A stretch of DNA of 41,311 nt from a bacterium (GTDB taxonomy: Bacteria > Bacillota > Clostridia > Christensenellales > Aristaeellaceae), in the NCBI GenBank assembly GCA_029009515.1, contig JAQXJZ010000012.1, positions 1 through 41,311 of the forward strand. Reading direction: 5' to 3'. Both the position numbers and the translations under genes were made by a program. The notes beneath the pieces were generated by a model. It had not been told where the DNA came from. It searched no databases and saw nothing but the letters and a program-made list of their open reading frames with translations. Below, one piece after another: positions 1 through 10,109 of this stretch (the stretch's first letter is position 1; each line of letters starts with the position of its first letter).

Positions 1-1
1 C

Positions 2-265
2 GGTCTGATCGGCCTGACCAAGGCGCTGGCCAAGGAGGTTGCGCCCAGCGGCGTGACGGTCAACTGCGTGTGCCCCGGCGTGATTGCAACGGACATGCTC
101 GCTTCCTTCACCCAGGAGGATCTGGCCGTCTTGTGCGATGAAACGCCCGTGGGCCGTCTGGGCACGCCGGAGGACGTCGCCCGCACGCTGGTGTTCCTGG
201 CTGAGGAAAGCGCCGGGTTCATCACCGGGCAGGTCATCGGCGTGAACGGGGGATTCGGGGAATAA
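2..265 (+). CDS. SDR-family oxidoreductase, C-terminal fragment (FabG-like)
   Basis: The reading frame enters from outside the window in frame 2 and stops at 265, so only the last 87 codons are visible. The fragment starts with the G-L-x-G-L-T-K-A-L-A-x-E helix that follows the catalytic Tyr-x3-Lys of classical short-chain dehydrogenases. It then has the V-N-x-V-x-P-G-x-I-x-T-D-M segment, and ends with the F-L-x-x-E-x-A-x-F-I-T-G-Q and V-x-G-G core typical of the FabG/KduD group. These enzymes reduce or oxidise carbonyls with NAD(P)H in the cytoplasm as tetramers. The active site and cofactor loop lie outside the window, so the substrate cannot be inferred. The gene ends at a clear terminator and looks like the last gene of its transcript. 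Confidence 0.9.
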   Translation, partial: GLIGLTKALAKEVAPSGVTVNCVCPGVIATDMLASFTQEDLAVLCDETPVGRLGTPEDVARTLVFLAEESAGFITGQVIGVNGGFGE

Positions 266-273
266 AGACAACA

Positions 274-302
274 GGAGCTGCGATGTTTTAGCTCCTTTTT
301 TT
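274..302 (+). terminator. Rho-independent terminator after the SDR gene
   Basis: A six-base-pair stem GGAGCT/AGCTCC is followed directly by seven T residues, ten bases downstream of the SDR stop codon. Confidence 0.85.
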
Positions 303-312
303 CGTCTTTCTT

Positions 313-340
313 TTGCCTTATTCAGCATTTTGTGTATAAT
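313..340 (+). promoter_or_regulatory. SigA-type promoter for the frameshifted membrane protein gene
   Basis: TTGCCT (313-318) and a perfect TATAAT (335-340) are separated by 16 bp. A purine-rich Shine-Dalgarno run follows before the ATG at 377. Confidence 0.7.
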
Positions 341-376
341 AAAACTAATATTGGCAGGAAGGGGGGGGAACACGCC

Positions 377-863
377 ATGGACGATCTGCGCAGCCGCCGC
401 TATGTGCTGCACGGCGGCCTCATGCTGATCATGACGGCTGTGCTGATAATTATGCTGCTCAGCTACGAGCGCGGCCATGCGCTGCTGGTGGGGCCTCTGA
501 CCATGGCGGTGAGCGCCGTGGCGGGCGGCGATCATTACATTCAGATGTATGATTCCCGAATGAACGTGGCCGGCCTGACCACCATCTTTGGCCTGGCGTT
601 TCCGTGCGCGTTTTATCTGAAGGATCAGCAGCGCCCCGTGGTGCTTTCCGCCGTGCTGGCGGCGTGCGTCACGTTCTTTGCATCCGTCCTGCGCCCTGCG
701 CATTCTGGTGGTGTTCCAGCTGGTGTTCTGGGTGCAGATGCAGATTGAGCCCTATCTGTTCATCGATTCCAGCCTGTTCAACTTCCTGTTCTTCCTCACA
801 ACCGGCTACATCGTGGAGGAATCCCGCGCGCTTCCTCCGCTGTTTGCCAAAAAACGCTCGTGA
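377..863 (+). pseudogene. Small integral membrane protein, interrupted by a frameshift
   Basis: The start is the ATG at 377, preceded by a G-rich Shine-Dalgarno run (361-370). The first frame encodes a short charged N-terminus, a strong hydrophobic helix (about residues 12-30), and two or three more hydrophobic stretches. It then becomes soluble-looking (after A-S-V-L-R) and stops at 748. The frame one base later carries an equally hydrophobic continuation, with R-I-L-V-V-F-Q-L-V-F-W and then F-N-F-L-F-F-L-T-T-G-Y, and stops at 863 inside the following terminator stem. Dropping one C from the CCC run at 694-696 joins both halves into a protein of about 161 residues with four or five membrane segments. 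Either the gene is inactivated or the assembly has an indel. I do not recognise the family; it is flanked by its own promoter and terminator, so it was a single-gene unit. Confidence 0.65.
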
Positions 864-886
864 AGAAAAAGCTTCACGAGCGTTTT
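851..886. terminator. Bidirectional terminator between convergent genes
   Basis: A perfect 15-bp stem (851-865 with 872-886) has A-runs on its left and T-runs on its right, so it can act in both directions. It serves the frameshifted membrane protein (+) and the flippase (-, ending at 900). The stop codon at 861-863 lies in the stem. Confidence 0.9.
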
Positions 887-899
887 TGCGTTGATTGTT

Positions 900-2456
900 T
901 CACTGCGCAAACCGGTTGATCAGCGCCATCAGCCTTGCAAACAGCGATTTGAGCGCCTCGCGGTCAAACAGCCATGCGGAGGCGAAGGCCACGCCGGTGG
1001 CGTAGATGACCAGCATGAACGCGTACATCACCCAGGTGAAGAAGCGGCGCGGCGCATCGATGAGGATGAGGCAGGGGGCCGCGATGACCGCGATGGTGAG
1101 GAACATGCGGATGATGCGGATGAGGCTGGGCTTCCAGCTGAGCCCCGTGATTTCCTTGGGCACAAAGTGCAGCTGCATGGCCGTGCGCACCAGGTTGCCC
1201 GCGCTCACGCCGATGACGATGCCGCACAGCGACCACGCCGGGCCGTACTGCAGGCCAATCAGGCCCAGCACCGCACCCACCACGACGGTGGTCGCAATCT
1301 GCCACACGCAGTGGGGCTTGACCTCGCGGAACTTGCCGCTGGAGGAGATCATCAGATCCAGCGGAATCTTGCAGTGCATGGTGACCGCCTCAAAGATGAT
1401 CAGCAGTCCCAGCACCGGCACGTTGTAGTTCACGTCCTCAATGCCGTGGGTGTAGAGGTTCACAAACGGCACGATGAGCACCGCGGCCACGCCAAAGAGG
1501 ATGGTGACCGCCATGTGGTAGAAGCACTCAAAGTCGCTGTACGCCTTCTGGAAGGCCCCCTTGTTGCGGCTGACCAGCAGGTTTCCAAAGATGGAGTAGA
1601 TGCCCGTAGTGGCCATCTTGAGCACGCCCCACAGACCCACCGTCACCATGTGGTACACGCCGTACACGCTCAGCACGCCCGGCTCGCGGGTGATGACCGT
1701 GCCCAGAATCACGCCTGCGCCGTTCTGGAACACCTCGGTCAATTCCACATACAGCGCGTCCCAGCGCTTGCTGAGCGCGCCCTTGTTGGGCTTGGCGTGC
1801 ATGTCCACCTGCGCGTAGTGCTTTTTCACGTAGCGGTTCAGGATCATTGCCCTGAGCAGGATGGTGAGAGACGCCGCCAGACGCACCACAATCACGTCCT
1901 GACCCAGGAAGGGCAGCACCACCAGCAGCGTAGTGGACAGAAGCAGCGAGCACATGGACGCCAGCGACACCACGTAGGTGTGCTGATCCGCCGTCAGCAG
2001 CACGCGGAAGCGCGACATGGTGAAGAACTCCAGCGCGCCGCTCACGCCCATGGCCATCACCAGCAGCATCACGCTCAGGTTGCTCATCTGGATGCCGTTG
2101 ATGTCCATGACCGGCACAAAGAACGGATAGCCGATGGAGAACAGCGCCGTGATGGCCAAAAACAGCCAGCCCGCCGTGTTGTAAAACCCGCGCGCCGCGC
2201 TCACCACGCCGCTGATGGCGGGATAATCGCGCTTGGCCAGGGGCTCGTACAGCGCCACGTTGGCGGCGGCAGCCAATCCGGCCTCCACCATTTTGAAATA
2301 GGTCAGAAATTCCGTGACCGAAACGATCAGTCCGTTGACCTCCGAACCATAATACAGGATCATCAGTCTGGGCGTGATGAAGCCCATCACCATGGCCGTC
2401 ATCTGGTAGACAGCGGTGGACAAGGTGTTTTTCACAAAGCGTGCGGTGCGGCTCAA
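900..2456 (-). CDS. Polysaccharide/lipid-linked oligosaccharide flippase (MOP superfamily, Wzx-like)
   Basis: This polytopic protein of about 518 residues has 12 to 14 hydrophobic segments. It has the N-terminal layout of Wzx/SpoVB-type exporters: a short basic tail, then T-A-V-Y-Q and G-F-I-T-P-R-L-M-I-L-Y-Y-G-S-E-V-N-G-L at the first helix-loop. The family moves lipid-linked saccharides or cell-wall precursors across the membrane. No glycosyltransferases lie next to it, so the substrate is open. Start choice: AGGAG lies directly against an ATG at 2465, which is too close to use, but nine bases from the in-frame TTG at 2456, so I prefer TTG. With ATG the protein would be three residues longer. 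It has its own SigA promoter and a terminator downstream, so it looks monocistronic. The family is secure; the start is moderately certain. Confidence 0.85.
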   Translation of the reverse strand: MSRTARFVKNTLSTAVYQMTAMVMGFITPRLMILYYGSEVNGLIVSVTEFLTYFKMVEAGLAAAANVALYEPLAKRDYPAISGVVSAARGFYNTAGWLFLAITALFSIGYPFFVPVMDINGIQMSNLSVMLLVMAMGVSGALEFFTMSRFRVLLTADQHTYVVSLASMCSLLLSTTLLVVLPFLGQDVIVVRLAASLTILLRAMILNRYVKKHYAQVDMHAKPNKGALSKRWDALYVELTEVFQNGAGVILGTVITREPGVLSVYGVYHMVTVGLWGVLKMATTGIYSIFGNLLVSRNKGAFQKAYSDFECFYHMAVTILFGVAAVLIVPFVNLYTHGIEDVNYNVPVLGLLIIFEAVTMHCKIPLDLMISSSGKFREVKPHCVWQIATTVVVGAVLGLIGLQYGPAWSLCGIVIGVSAGNLVRTAMQLHFVPKEITGLSWKPSLIRIIRMFLTIAVIAAPCLILIDAPRRFFTWVMYAFMLVIYATGVAFASAWLFDREALKSLFARLMALINRFAQ

Positions 2457-2498
2457 AAGGGGCATCTCCTATCCCGAAAAATGCAGGTTCAATAAGGA

Positions 2499-2527
2499 AG
2501 AATAGCATCGGGCGCGGGCTTTGTCAA
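2499..2527 (-). promoter_or_regulatory. SigA-type promoter for the flippase gene
   Basis: On the minus strand TTGACA (2522-2527) and TATTCT (2499-2504) are separated by exactly 17 bp, about 40 bp upstream of the start codon. Confidence 0.8.
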
Positions 2528-2554
2528 GGCGGGCGGAAAGTTGTCAAAAGCCCC

Positions 2555-2583
2555 TTGTACGCTGGCAATTCCTGTGCTAAAAT
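2555..2583 (+). promoter_or_regulatory. SigA-type promoter for the DUF362 gene
   Basis: TTGTAC (2555-2560) and TAAAAT (2578-2583) are spaced by 17 bp. The Shine-Dalgarno TTGGAGG follows at 2614-2620. Confidence 0.7.
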
Positions 2584-2629
2584 AACGCGAACACACTTTC
2601 GTATTCATACAAGTTGGAGGAACTCGCTT

Positions 2630-3748
2630 ATGGCTGCATCCAAGGTTTATTTCACCAATTTCCGTGCAACCCCCGATATGCCCCTGCTCAAGAAATTCCG
2701 CCGCCTGCTGATCAAGGCCGGCATCAAGGAGATGGATCTGGAAGGCAAGTTCACCGCCATCAAGATTCACTTTGGCGAGGCTGGCAACCTGGCCTACCTG
2801 CGCCCCCACTATTCCCGCGTGATGGCCGAAGTGCTCAAGGAAATGGGCGCCCGTCCCTTCCTGACGGACTCCAACACCCTCTACGTGGGCAGCCGCCGCA
2901 ATGCGCTGGATCACCTCGAGGCCGCCTATCAGAACGGCTTCAACCCCCTGCAGACCGGCTGCCACGTGATCATCGCCGACGGCCTCAACGGCAACGACGA
3001 CGTGGCCGTGCCCGTGGAAGGCAACATGTACTGCCCCGCGCCCCGCATCGGCCGCGCCATCATGGACGCCGACGCCATCGTGACCATCAACCACTTCAAG
3101 TGCCACGAGGCCACCGGCATCGGCGGCGCGCTGAAGAACCTGGGCATGGGCTGCGGCTCCACCGCCGGCAAGCGCGAAATGCACCACGACGGCAAGCCCT
3201 GCGTGCGCCCCGATGTGTGCATCGGCTGCGGCCGCTGCCTGCGTCAGTGCGCTCATGGCGCCATCAGCTGGGAAGAGTACAACGGCAAGCGCGTTGCCAA
3301 GGTGGACGACGCCAAGTGCACCGGCTGCGGCCGCTGCGTGGGCATCTGCCGTGACCGCGGCGCCATCTCCGGCCCCGACAGCTCCAACGATATGCTCAAC
3401 TGCAAGATTGCCGAGTATGCCAAGGCCGTCATCCAGAACCGCCCCAACTTCCACGTCACCCTCGTGTGCGACGTGTCGCCCTACTGCGACTGCCATGAGG
3501 AAAACGACAGCCCCATCATCGCCGACGTGGGCATGTTTGCCAGCTTCGACCCCGTGGCCCTCGACAAGGCCTGCGCCGACGCCTGCAACAAGATGGAGCC
3601 CCTGCCCGGCACTTTCCTGACCGACAAGAAGGTGCGCACCGGCGATATCTTCAACGACACCCACCCCTACACCAACTGGCGCAGCTCCGTGGAGCACGCC
3701 GAGAAGATCGGCATCGGCACCCAGGAGTACGAGCTGATTGAAATCTAA
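2630..3748 (+). CDS. DUF362 domain protein with two 4Fe-4S clusters
   Basis: The product has 372 residues. The N-terminal 190 residues form a DUF362 domain, with K-I-H-F-G-E near 45-50 and the N-H-F-K-C-H-E motif near 154. A bacterial-type ferredoxin insert follows, with C-x2-C-x2-C-x3-C at Cys197/200/203/207 and again at Cys230/233/236/240. That arrangement binds two [4Fe-4S] clusters. The C-terminal part returns to DUF362. No signal peptide is visible, so it should be a cytoplasmic redox protein; the reaction of this family is not established. The start at 2630 is supported by TTGGAGG ten bases upstream; an in-frame extension to 2441 has no ribosome binding site and would cross the promoter. 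A repeated double hairpin starts right after the stop. The gene appears to be transcribed alone. Confidence 0.9.
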   Translation: MAASKVYFTNFRATPDMPLLKKFRRLLIKAGIKEMDLEGKFTAIKIHFGEAGNLAYLRPHYSRVMAEVLKEMGARPFLTDSNTLYVGSRRNALDHLEAAYQNGFNPLQTGCHVIIADGLNGNDDVAVPVEGNMYCPAPRIGRAIMDADAIVTINHFKCHEATGIGGALKNLGMGCGSTAGKREMHHDGKPCVRPDVCIGCGRCLRQCAHGAISWEEYNGKRVAKVDDAKCTGCGRCVGICRDRGAISGPDSSNDMLNCKIAEYAKAVIQNRPNFHVTLVCDVSPYCDCHEENDSPIIADVGMFASFDPVALDKACADACNKMEPLPGTFLTDKKVRTGDIFNDTHPYTNWRSSVEHAEKIGIGTQEYELIEI

Positions 3749-3814
3749 GGGGTACGCCATGGGCTCGGCCGTTGGATCCCGGCAGGGGGACTGAGTCCCC
3801 CTGCACCCCCGCAC
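3749..3814 (+). repeat. Post-stop double-hairpin repeat, copy 1
   Basis: It begins at the base after the DUF362 TAA with GGGGTACGCCATGGGCTC, continues through TTGGATCCCGG, and carries a 9-bp hairpin GCAGGGGGA/TCCCCCTGC (3782-3804). It aligns with only a few differences to the reverse complement of 35239-35303, which likewise begins directly after a TAA. There is no T-run, so it is not a classical intrinsic terminator. Function is unknown. Confidence 0.8.
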
Positions 3815-3880
3815 ATGGGGACATAACGTTTCACCTTTTCCCCATCGGGGTATCATACAACTGTAAACACAACAACCTTT

Positions 3881-4004
3881 GGCCGCGCTTTCAAAGCGCG
3901 GCCAATATTGGGATTCTTAAGGGTGCTGCGCACGGCACATGTTTTGGTACATGTGCTCACCGCAGGTGACCCTTAAGCGGTGGGGTTGGGAGGCGGAGCC
4001 TCCC
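3881..4004 (+). other. Highly structured spacer upstream of uvrA
   Basis: The spacer between the DUF362 and uvrA genes is 280 bp. Downstream of the repeat it holds four potential helices: an 11-bp inverted repeat at 3881-3903 (GGCCGCGCTTT arms); a 9-bp outer helix CTTAAGGGT/ACCCTTAAG (3916-3924 with 3969-3977) enclosing a GCACATG/CATGTGC hairpin and a CACC/GGTG hairpin; and a GGGAGGC/GCCTCCC hairpin at 3988-4004, just before the Shine-Dalgarno. A weak promoter-like pair, TTTCAC (3829) and TATCAT (3851), lies before it. No LexA-type operator was recognised. It could be a leader RNA or a short MITE-like insertion. Confidence 0.5.
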
Positions 4005-4028
4005 GCATCGCCCCGGAAAGGAAAAACC

Positions 4029-6857
<2,829 letters not shown>

Positions 6858-6865
6858 CGCGTCAA

Positions 6866-6899
6866 AAAAACCGTTCAGCCATCTGACTGAACGGTTTTT
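6866..6899. terminator. Bidirectional terminator between uvrA and the MATE gene
   Basis: A 13-bp stem (6866-6878 with 6887-6899, core CCGTTCAG/CTGAACGG) has A-runs left and T-runs right and lies between convergent stop codons. Confidence 0.9.
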
Positions 6900-6902
6900 G
6901 AA

Positions 6903-8276
6903 TTATGCCATTGCTTCTGACTGGATCTGCCTTGTCAGCTTGCGCTTGGTGAGGATGAACATCACGCAGTGCGCGGCGGCGGTGATGGTCCAGCTGATGG
7001 GGTAGGACAGGTACAGCACCTGCAGCGTGCGGTGCGCCGCAAAGATGGTGTACACCCACACCACGCGGAACACGCACGCGCCCAGGATGGATACAATCAT
7101 CGGCGTCACGGAGTTGCCCATGCCGCGCAGGCCGCCCACCAGCACGTCCATCATGCCGCAGACGAAGTACGTGCTCAGGATGATCCTCATGCGGATGAAG
7201 CCCATCTCGATCACGTGCGCCTCGGTGCAGTAGATGCCCAGCAGCTGCCGCCCGAAGGTGAGCACCAGCATGCCCAGCGCAAAGCCCACGGTCACCACGC
7301 AGGCCTGGCACACCAGCATGATGCGCCCCACGCGCTCCATCTTTTTCGCGCCCACATTCTGGCTGGTGAAGGTGAGCGCCGTCTGGTACAGCGCGTTCAT
7401 GGACACGTACACAAAGCCTTCGATGTTGCTGGACGCGCCGTTGCCGGCCATCACATCCGCGCCGAAGGAGTTGACCGAGGACTGGATGAGCACATTGGAA
7501 ATGGAGAAAATCGCGCCCTGCAGACCGGCGGGCAGGCCCACCTTCACCATGCGGATTGCTTTGTCCTTTGCGATGCGCAGCTTGCGCCAGTTGAAACGGA
7601 TGCAGGTATCGGCGTGCATCAGGCACAGCAGCACCAGCACGGCGCTCAGCGCCTGCGAAATGATGGTGGCCAGCGCCACGCCCGCCACGCTCATGTGGAA
7701 GCCCACCACAAAGATGAGGTTGAACACCACGTTGACCAGGCCGGAGATGATGAGGAAATACATGGGCCTGCGCGTATCGCCCACGGCACGCAGGATGGCC
7801 GCGCCGAAGTTGTACAGCATGTTGAACAGCGATCCGGCGAAGTAGATGGTCACGTACTGCGATGCCAGCTCCAGCACTTCCTCCGGCGTATCCATCAGCC
7901 GCAGCATGGGCTTGGCAAACAGCAGGCCCACAATGCTCACCGCCACGCCGCATACCACCGCCAGCGCGATGGTGGTATGGACGGTTTCGCTCACCTCTTT
8001 GGTGCGGCCTGCGCCGTACTCCTGCGCCACCGCCACGCTCGCTCCCAGCGAAAGACCCATGAACACGTTGATGATCAGGTTGATCAGCGAACCCGTGCTG
8101 CTCACCGCCGCCAGCGCCGTGGAGCCCGCAAAGCGGCCCACCACCACAATATCGGCAGCGTTGTACAAAAGCTGCAAAAGACTGGTCAGAATCAAGGGAA
8201 TGGAAAAACGGATGATCTTTGCAAACAGCGGACCCTCCGTCATGTTCATTTCATAGCGTGCGGCGTTTCCTGGCAT
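6903..8276 (-). CDS. MATE-family multidrug/Na+ (H+) antiporter
   Basis: The protein has about 457 residues and twelve hydrophobic segments. The duplicated MATE signature is visible: near the N-terminus F-A-K-I-I-R-F-S-I-P-L-I-L-T-S-L-L-Q followed by Y-N-A-A-D-I-V-V-V-G-R-F-A-G, and in the second half G-L-P-A-G-L-Q-G-A-I-F and G-L-R-G-M-G-N-S. MATE proteins export cationic drugs and metabolites in exchange for Na+ or H+. The start is the ATG at 8276: GGAGGTGGC lies six bases upstream, while the ATG at 8291 sits on the predicted transcription start of the proximal promoter. Two SigA promoters and an intervening terminator-like hairpin precede it, so expression may be conditional. The substrate cannot be deduced. 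Confidence 0.92.
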   Translation of the reverse strand: MPGNAARYEMNMTEGPLFAKIIRFSIPLILTSLLQLLYNAADIVVVGRFAGSTALAAVSSTGSLINLIINVFMGLSLGASVAVAQEYGAGRTKEVSETVHTTIALAVVCGVAVSIVGLLFAKPMLRLMDTPEEVLELASQYVTIYFAGSLFNMLYNFGAAILRAVGDTRRPMYFLIISGLVNVVFNLIFVVGFHMSVAGVALATIISQALSAVLVLLCLMHADTCIRFNWRKLRIAKDKAIRMVKVGLPAGLQGAIFSISNVLIQSSVNSFGADVMAGNGASSNIEGFVYVSMNALYQTALTFTSQNVGAKKMERVGRIMLVCQACVVTVGFALGMLVLTFGRQLLGIYCTEAHVIEMGFIRMRIILSTYFVCGMMDVLVGGLRGMGNSVTPMIVSILGACVFRVVWVYTIFAAHRTLQVLYLSYPISWTITAAAHCVMFILTKRKLTRQIQSEAMA

Positions 8277-8299
8277 GTGTGCCACCTCCATACCAGTTT

Positions 8300-8328
8300 A
8301 GTGTACGCCTGTGGGGGTGTGGTGTCAA
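8300..8328 (-). promoter_or_regulatory. Proximal SigA promoter (P2) of the MATE gene
   Basis: On the minus strand TTGACA (8323-8328) and TACACT (8300-8305) are spaced by 17 bp. The predicted transcript starts near 8293, leaving a leader of under 20 nt before the ATG at 8276. Confidence 0.75.
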
Positions 8329-8387
8329 GTTTGTTGCGCTTGCTGGTTCAACCATTGCGGCAAAAGATCGCGCTGGACTTTCTCCGC

Positions 8388-8464
8388 AAAATAAACGAAA
8401 GCAGCCATGATGGTCCAGATCATGACTGCTAATCGACAGCAAAGGTAATACAGAAACCCTCTGC
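8388..8464 (-). ncRNA. Candidate small RNA or attenuator upstream of the MATE gene
   Basis: A transcript from the distal promoter P1 would start near 8464 and soon meet a 12-bp hairpin (8419-8430 with 8400-8411, loop CTGGACC). TTTCGTTTATTTT follows on the minus strand, which resembles an intrinsic terminator. The product would be about 75 nt. It could be an independent small RNA or an attenuated leader of the MATE mRNA. No known riboswitch class was recognised. Confidence 0.4.
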
Positions 8465-8470
8465 ACCGTT

Positions 8471-8500
8471 ATTTTACCACAGCCTTCAGAGGAATGTCAA
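8471..8500 (-). promoter_or_regulatory. Distal SigA promoter (P1) upstream of the MATE gene
   Basis: On the minus strand a perfect TTGACA (8495-8500) and TAAAAT (8471-8476) are spaced by 18 bp. It lies about 195 bp upstream of the MATE start and directly upstream of the candidate small RNA. Confidence 0.75.
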
Positions 8501-8540
8501 CGCTCCGCGCTTTGCGGGGCGTTTGTTTACACACCGGCCA

Positions 8541-8570
8541 TTGGAATCCCATACCGTTTTATGGTATACT
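8541..8570 (+). promoter_or_regulatory. SigA promoter of radA
   Basis: TTGGAA (8541-8546) and TATACT (8565-8570) are spaced by 18 bp. The leader of about 120 nt opens with a 10-bp hairpin (GAGTGCAGAA pairing with TTCTGCGCTC, 8577-8606, one G-U pair). With the MATE promoters this accounts for most of the 419-bp gap between 8277 and 8695. Confidence 0.7.
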
Positions 8571-8695
8571 CTGCTTGAGTGCAGAACGATCTTTTTTCTG
8601 CGCTCGACATGATTCCTGCAAATAAGTGCTGGCGCGGGCGTCTGAACGGTTGTATGATGTGCTTGCCTGCAAAAGCGGAACAGGAGATATTCACC

Positions 8696-10069
8696 TTGGC
8701 CAAGGAAAAGACCTCCTATCTCTGCGCATCCTGCGGTTACGAAACCGCACGCTGGCTGGGCTGCTGCCCGGACTGCGGCGCATGGAACACCTTTGAAGAG
8801 CGCAAGGCCGCGCCCATCGCCATCAGCAAAACGGCGGAAAAGGCCGCGCGCTACCAGACCTCGCGCAAAGCCGAGGCCCTGCCCCTTTCCGAAATTGAGG
8901 AAAAGCGCGAGCCGCGTTCCTCCACCGGAAACGACGAGCTGGACCGCGTGCTGGGCGGAGGCCTTGTGCCCGGCAGCGCCATCTTAATCGGCGGCGATCC
9001 CGGCATCGGCAAATCCACGCTGCTTCTGCAGACGGCCTCCAGCCTGTCCGAAACCATGAAGGTGCTCTACGTGAGCGGCGAGGAAAGCGCACAGCAGATC
9101 AAAATGCGCGCGGTTCGTCTGGGCGTGCGTCAGGACAGGCTGTACGTGCTGCCGGAAAACGACGTGGAAACCGTGCTTGAAAAGTGCGAAAAGATGCAGC
9201 CGGACGTGCTCATCATCGACTCCATCCAGACCATGGTATCCGAGGACAGCGGCAGCGCCCCCGGCAGCGTATCGCAGGTGCGGCAGAGCGCCGGCGCCAT
9301 TGTGCGCTATGCCAAGGAAAGCGGCGTGAGCGTGTTCATCGTGGGCCATGTGACCAAGGAAGGCAGCCTTGCAGGTCCCCGCATCCTGGAACACATGGTG
9401 GATGCGGTGCTCTACTTTGAGGGCGACCGTCAGCATGAGTATCGTCTGCTTCGCGCGGTCAAGAACCGCTTCGGCTCCGTCAACGAGCTGGGCGTGTTTG
9501 AAATGCGCACCGAGGGCATGATCGGCGTACCCAATCCCAGCGAGACCCTGCTGTCCCAGCGTGCGCGCGGCGCAAGCGGCAGTGTGGTATTCTGCACGCT
9601 GCAGGGCAGCCGTCCTATCCTGTGCGATCTGCAGGCGCTGGCGGCCAAATCCTTCTACTCCGTGCCCAAGCGCACCGTGGGCGGCATGGATTCCAGCCGC
9701 GTGGCACTTTTGCTTGCGGTGATGGAAAAGCGCGCGGGCAAGAAGCTGTTTGACCAGGACGTATACATCAACGTGGCAGGCGGCATGGCGCTGAGCGATC
9801 CCGCGGCCGATCTGGCCGTGTGCGTGGCGGTGGCCTCCAGCCTGCAGGGTTTTACCTTGTCCGGCTCCTTAAGTGTGATGGGCGAGGTGGGCCTGTGCGG
9901 CGAGGTGCGCCCGGTGGCGCAGGCCGAACGCCGCGTGGCCGAGTGCGTGCGCCTTGGCTTTACGGAGATCATCCTGCCCAAGCAGAACCTCAAAAAGATT
10001 CCTCCCATCGAGGGCGTCACCCTGACCGGTGTGGATACCCTCATGCAGGCGCTGGCTGTCATCAGCTGA
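8696..10069 (+). CDS. radA: DNA repair protein RadA (Sms)
   Basis: RadA is a DnaB-like branch-migration helicase that works with RecA in recombination. The 457-residue product matches the family length. It has the N-terminal C4 zinc finger C-A-S-C-G-Y to C-P-D-C-G (residues about 11-28), Walker A G-G-D-P-G-I-G-K-S-T (near 100), and the diagnostic K-N-R-F-G-S motif (near 255). A Lon-protease-like C-terminal domain follows, with D-V-Y-I-N-V-A-G-G and D-P-A-A-D-L-A-V. The start is TTG 8696, because M-A-K-E-K-T-S-Y-L-C-A-S-C fits the family and AGGAGA is eight bases upstream. The alternative GTG at 8579 falls at the predicted transcription start and would add 39 unrelated residues. The yacL-type gene follows 40 bp later, as in many Firmicutes, but disA and ispD are absent. 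Confidence 0.96.
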   Translation: MAKEKTSYLCASCGYETARWLGCCPDCGAWNTFEERKAAPIAISKTAEKAARYQTSRKAEALPLSEIEEKREPRSSTGNDELDRVLGGGLVPGSAILIGGDPGIGKSTLLLQTASSLSETMKVLYVSGEESAQQIKMRAVRLGVRQDRLYVLPENDVETVLEKCEKMQPDVLIIDSIQTMVSEDSGSAPGSVSQVRQSAGAIVRYAKESGVSVFIVGHVTKEGSLAGPRILEHMVDAVLYFEGDRQHEYRLLRAVKNRFGSVNELGVFEMRTEGMIGVPNPSETLLSQRARGASGSVVFCTLQGSRPILCDLQALAAKSFYSVPKRTVGGMDSSRVALLLAVMEKRAGKKLFDQDVYINVAGGMALSDPAADLAVCVAVASSLQGFTLSGSLSVMGEVGLCGEVRPVAQAERRVAECVRLGFTEIILPKQNLKKIPPIEGVTLTGVDTLMQALAVIS

Positions 10070-10109
10070 GCCCGTCCCCCTATTTCAACCAAGAAAGGCT
10101 ATTTCTGAT

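Noticed and set aside
678-750. Programmed frameshifting in the small membrane protein gene
   Set aside because: No slippery heptamer, stop-codon context or downstream stem typical of programmed shifting is visible; an indel in the CCC run is simpler.
891-2495. Open frame of 534 codons on the plus strand opposite the flippase gene
   Set aside because: It is rich in His, Gln, Arg and Asp with no domain sense, the usual shadow of a GC-rich gene on the other strand, while the minus strand encodes a clear membrane protein with its own promoter.
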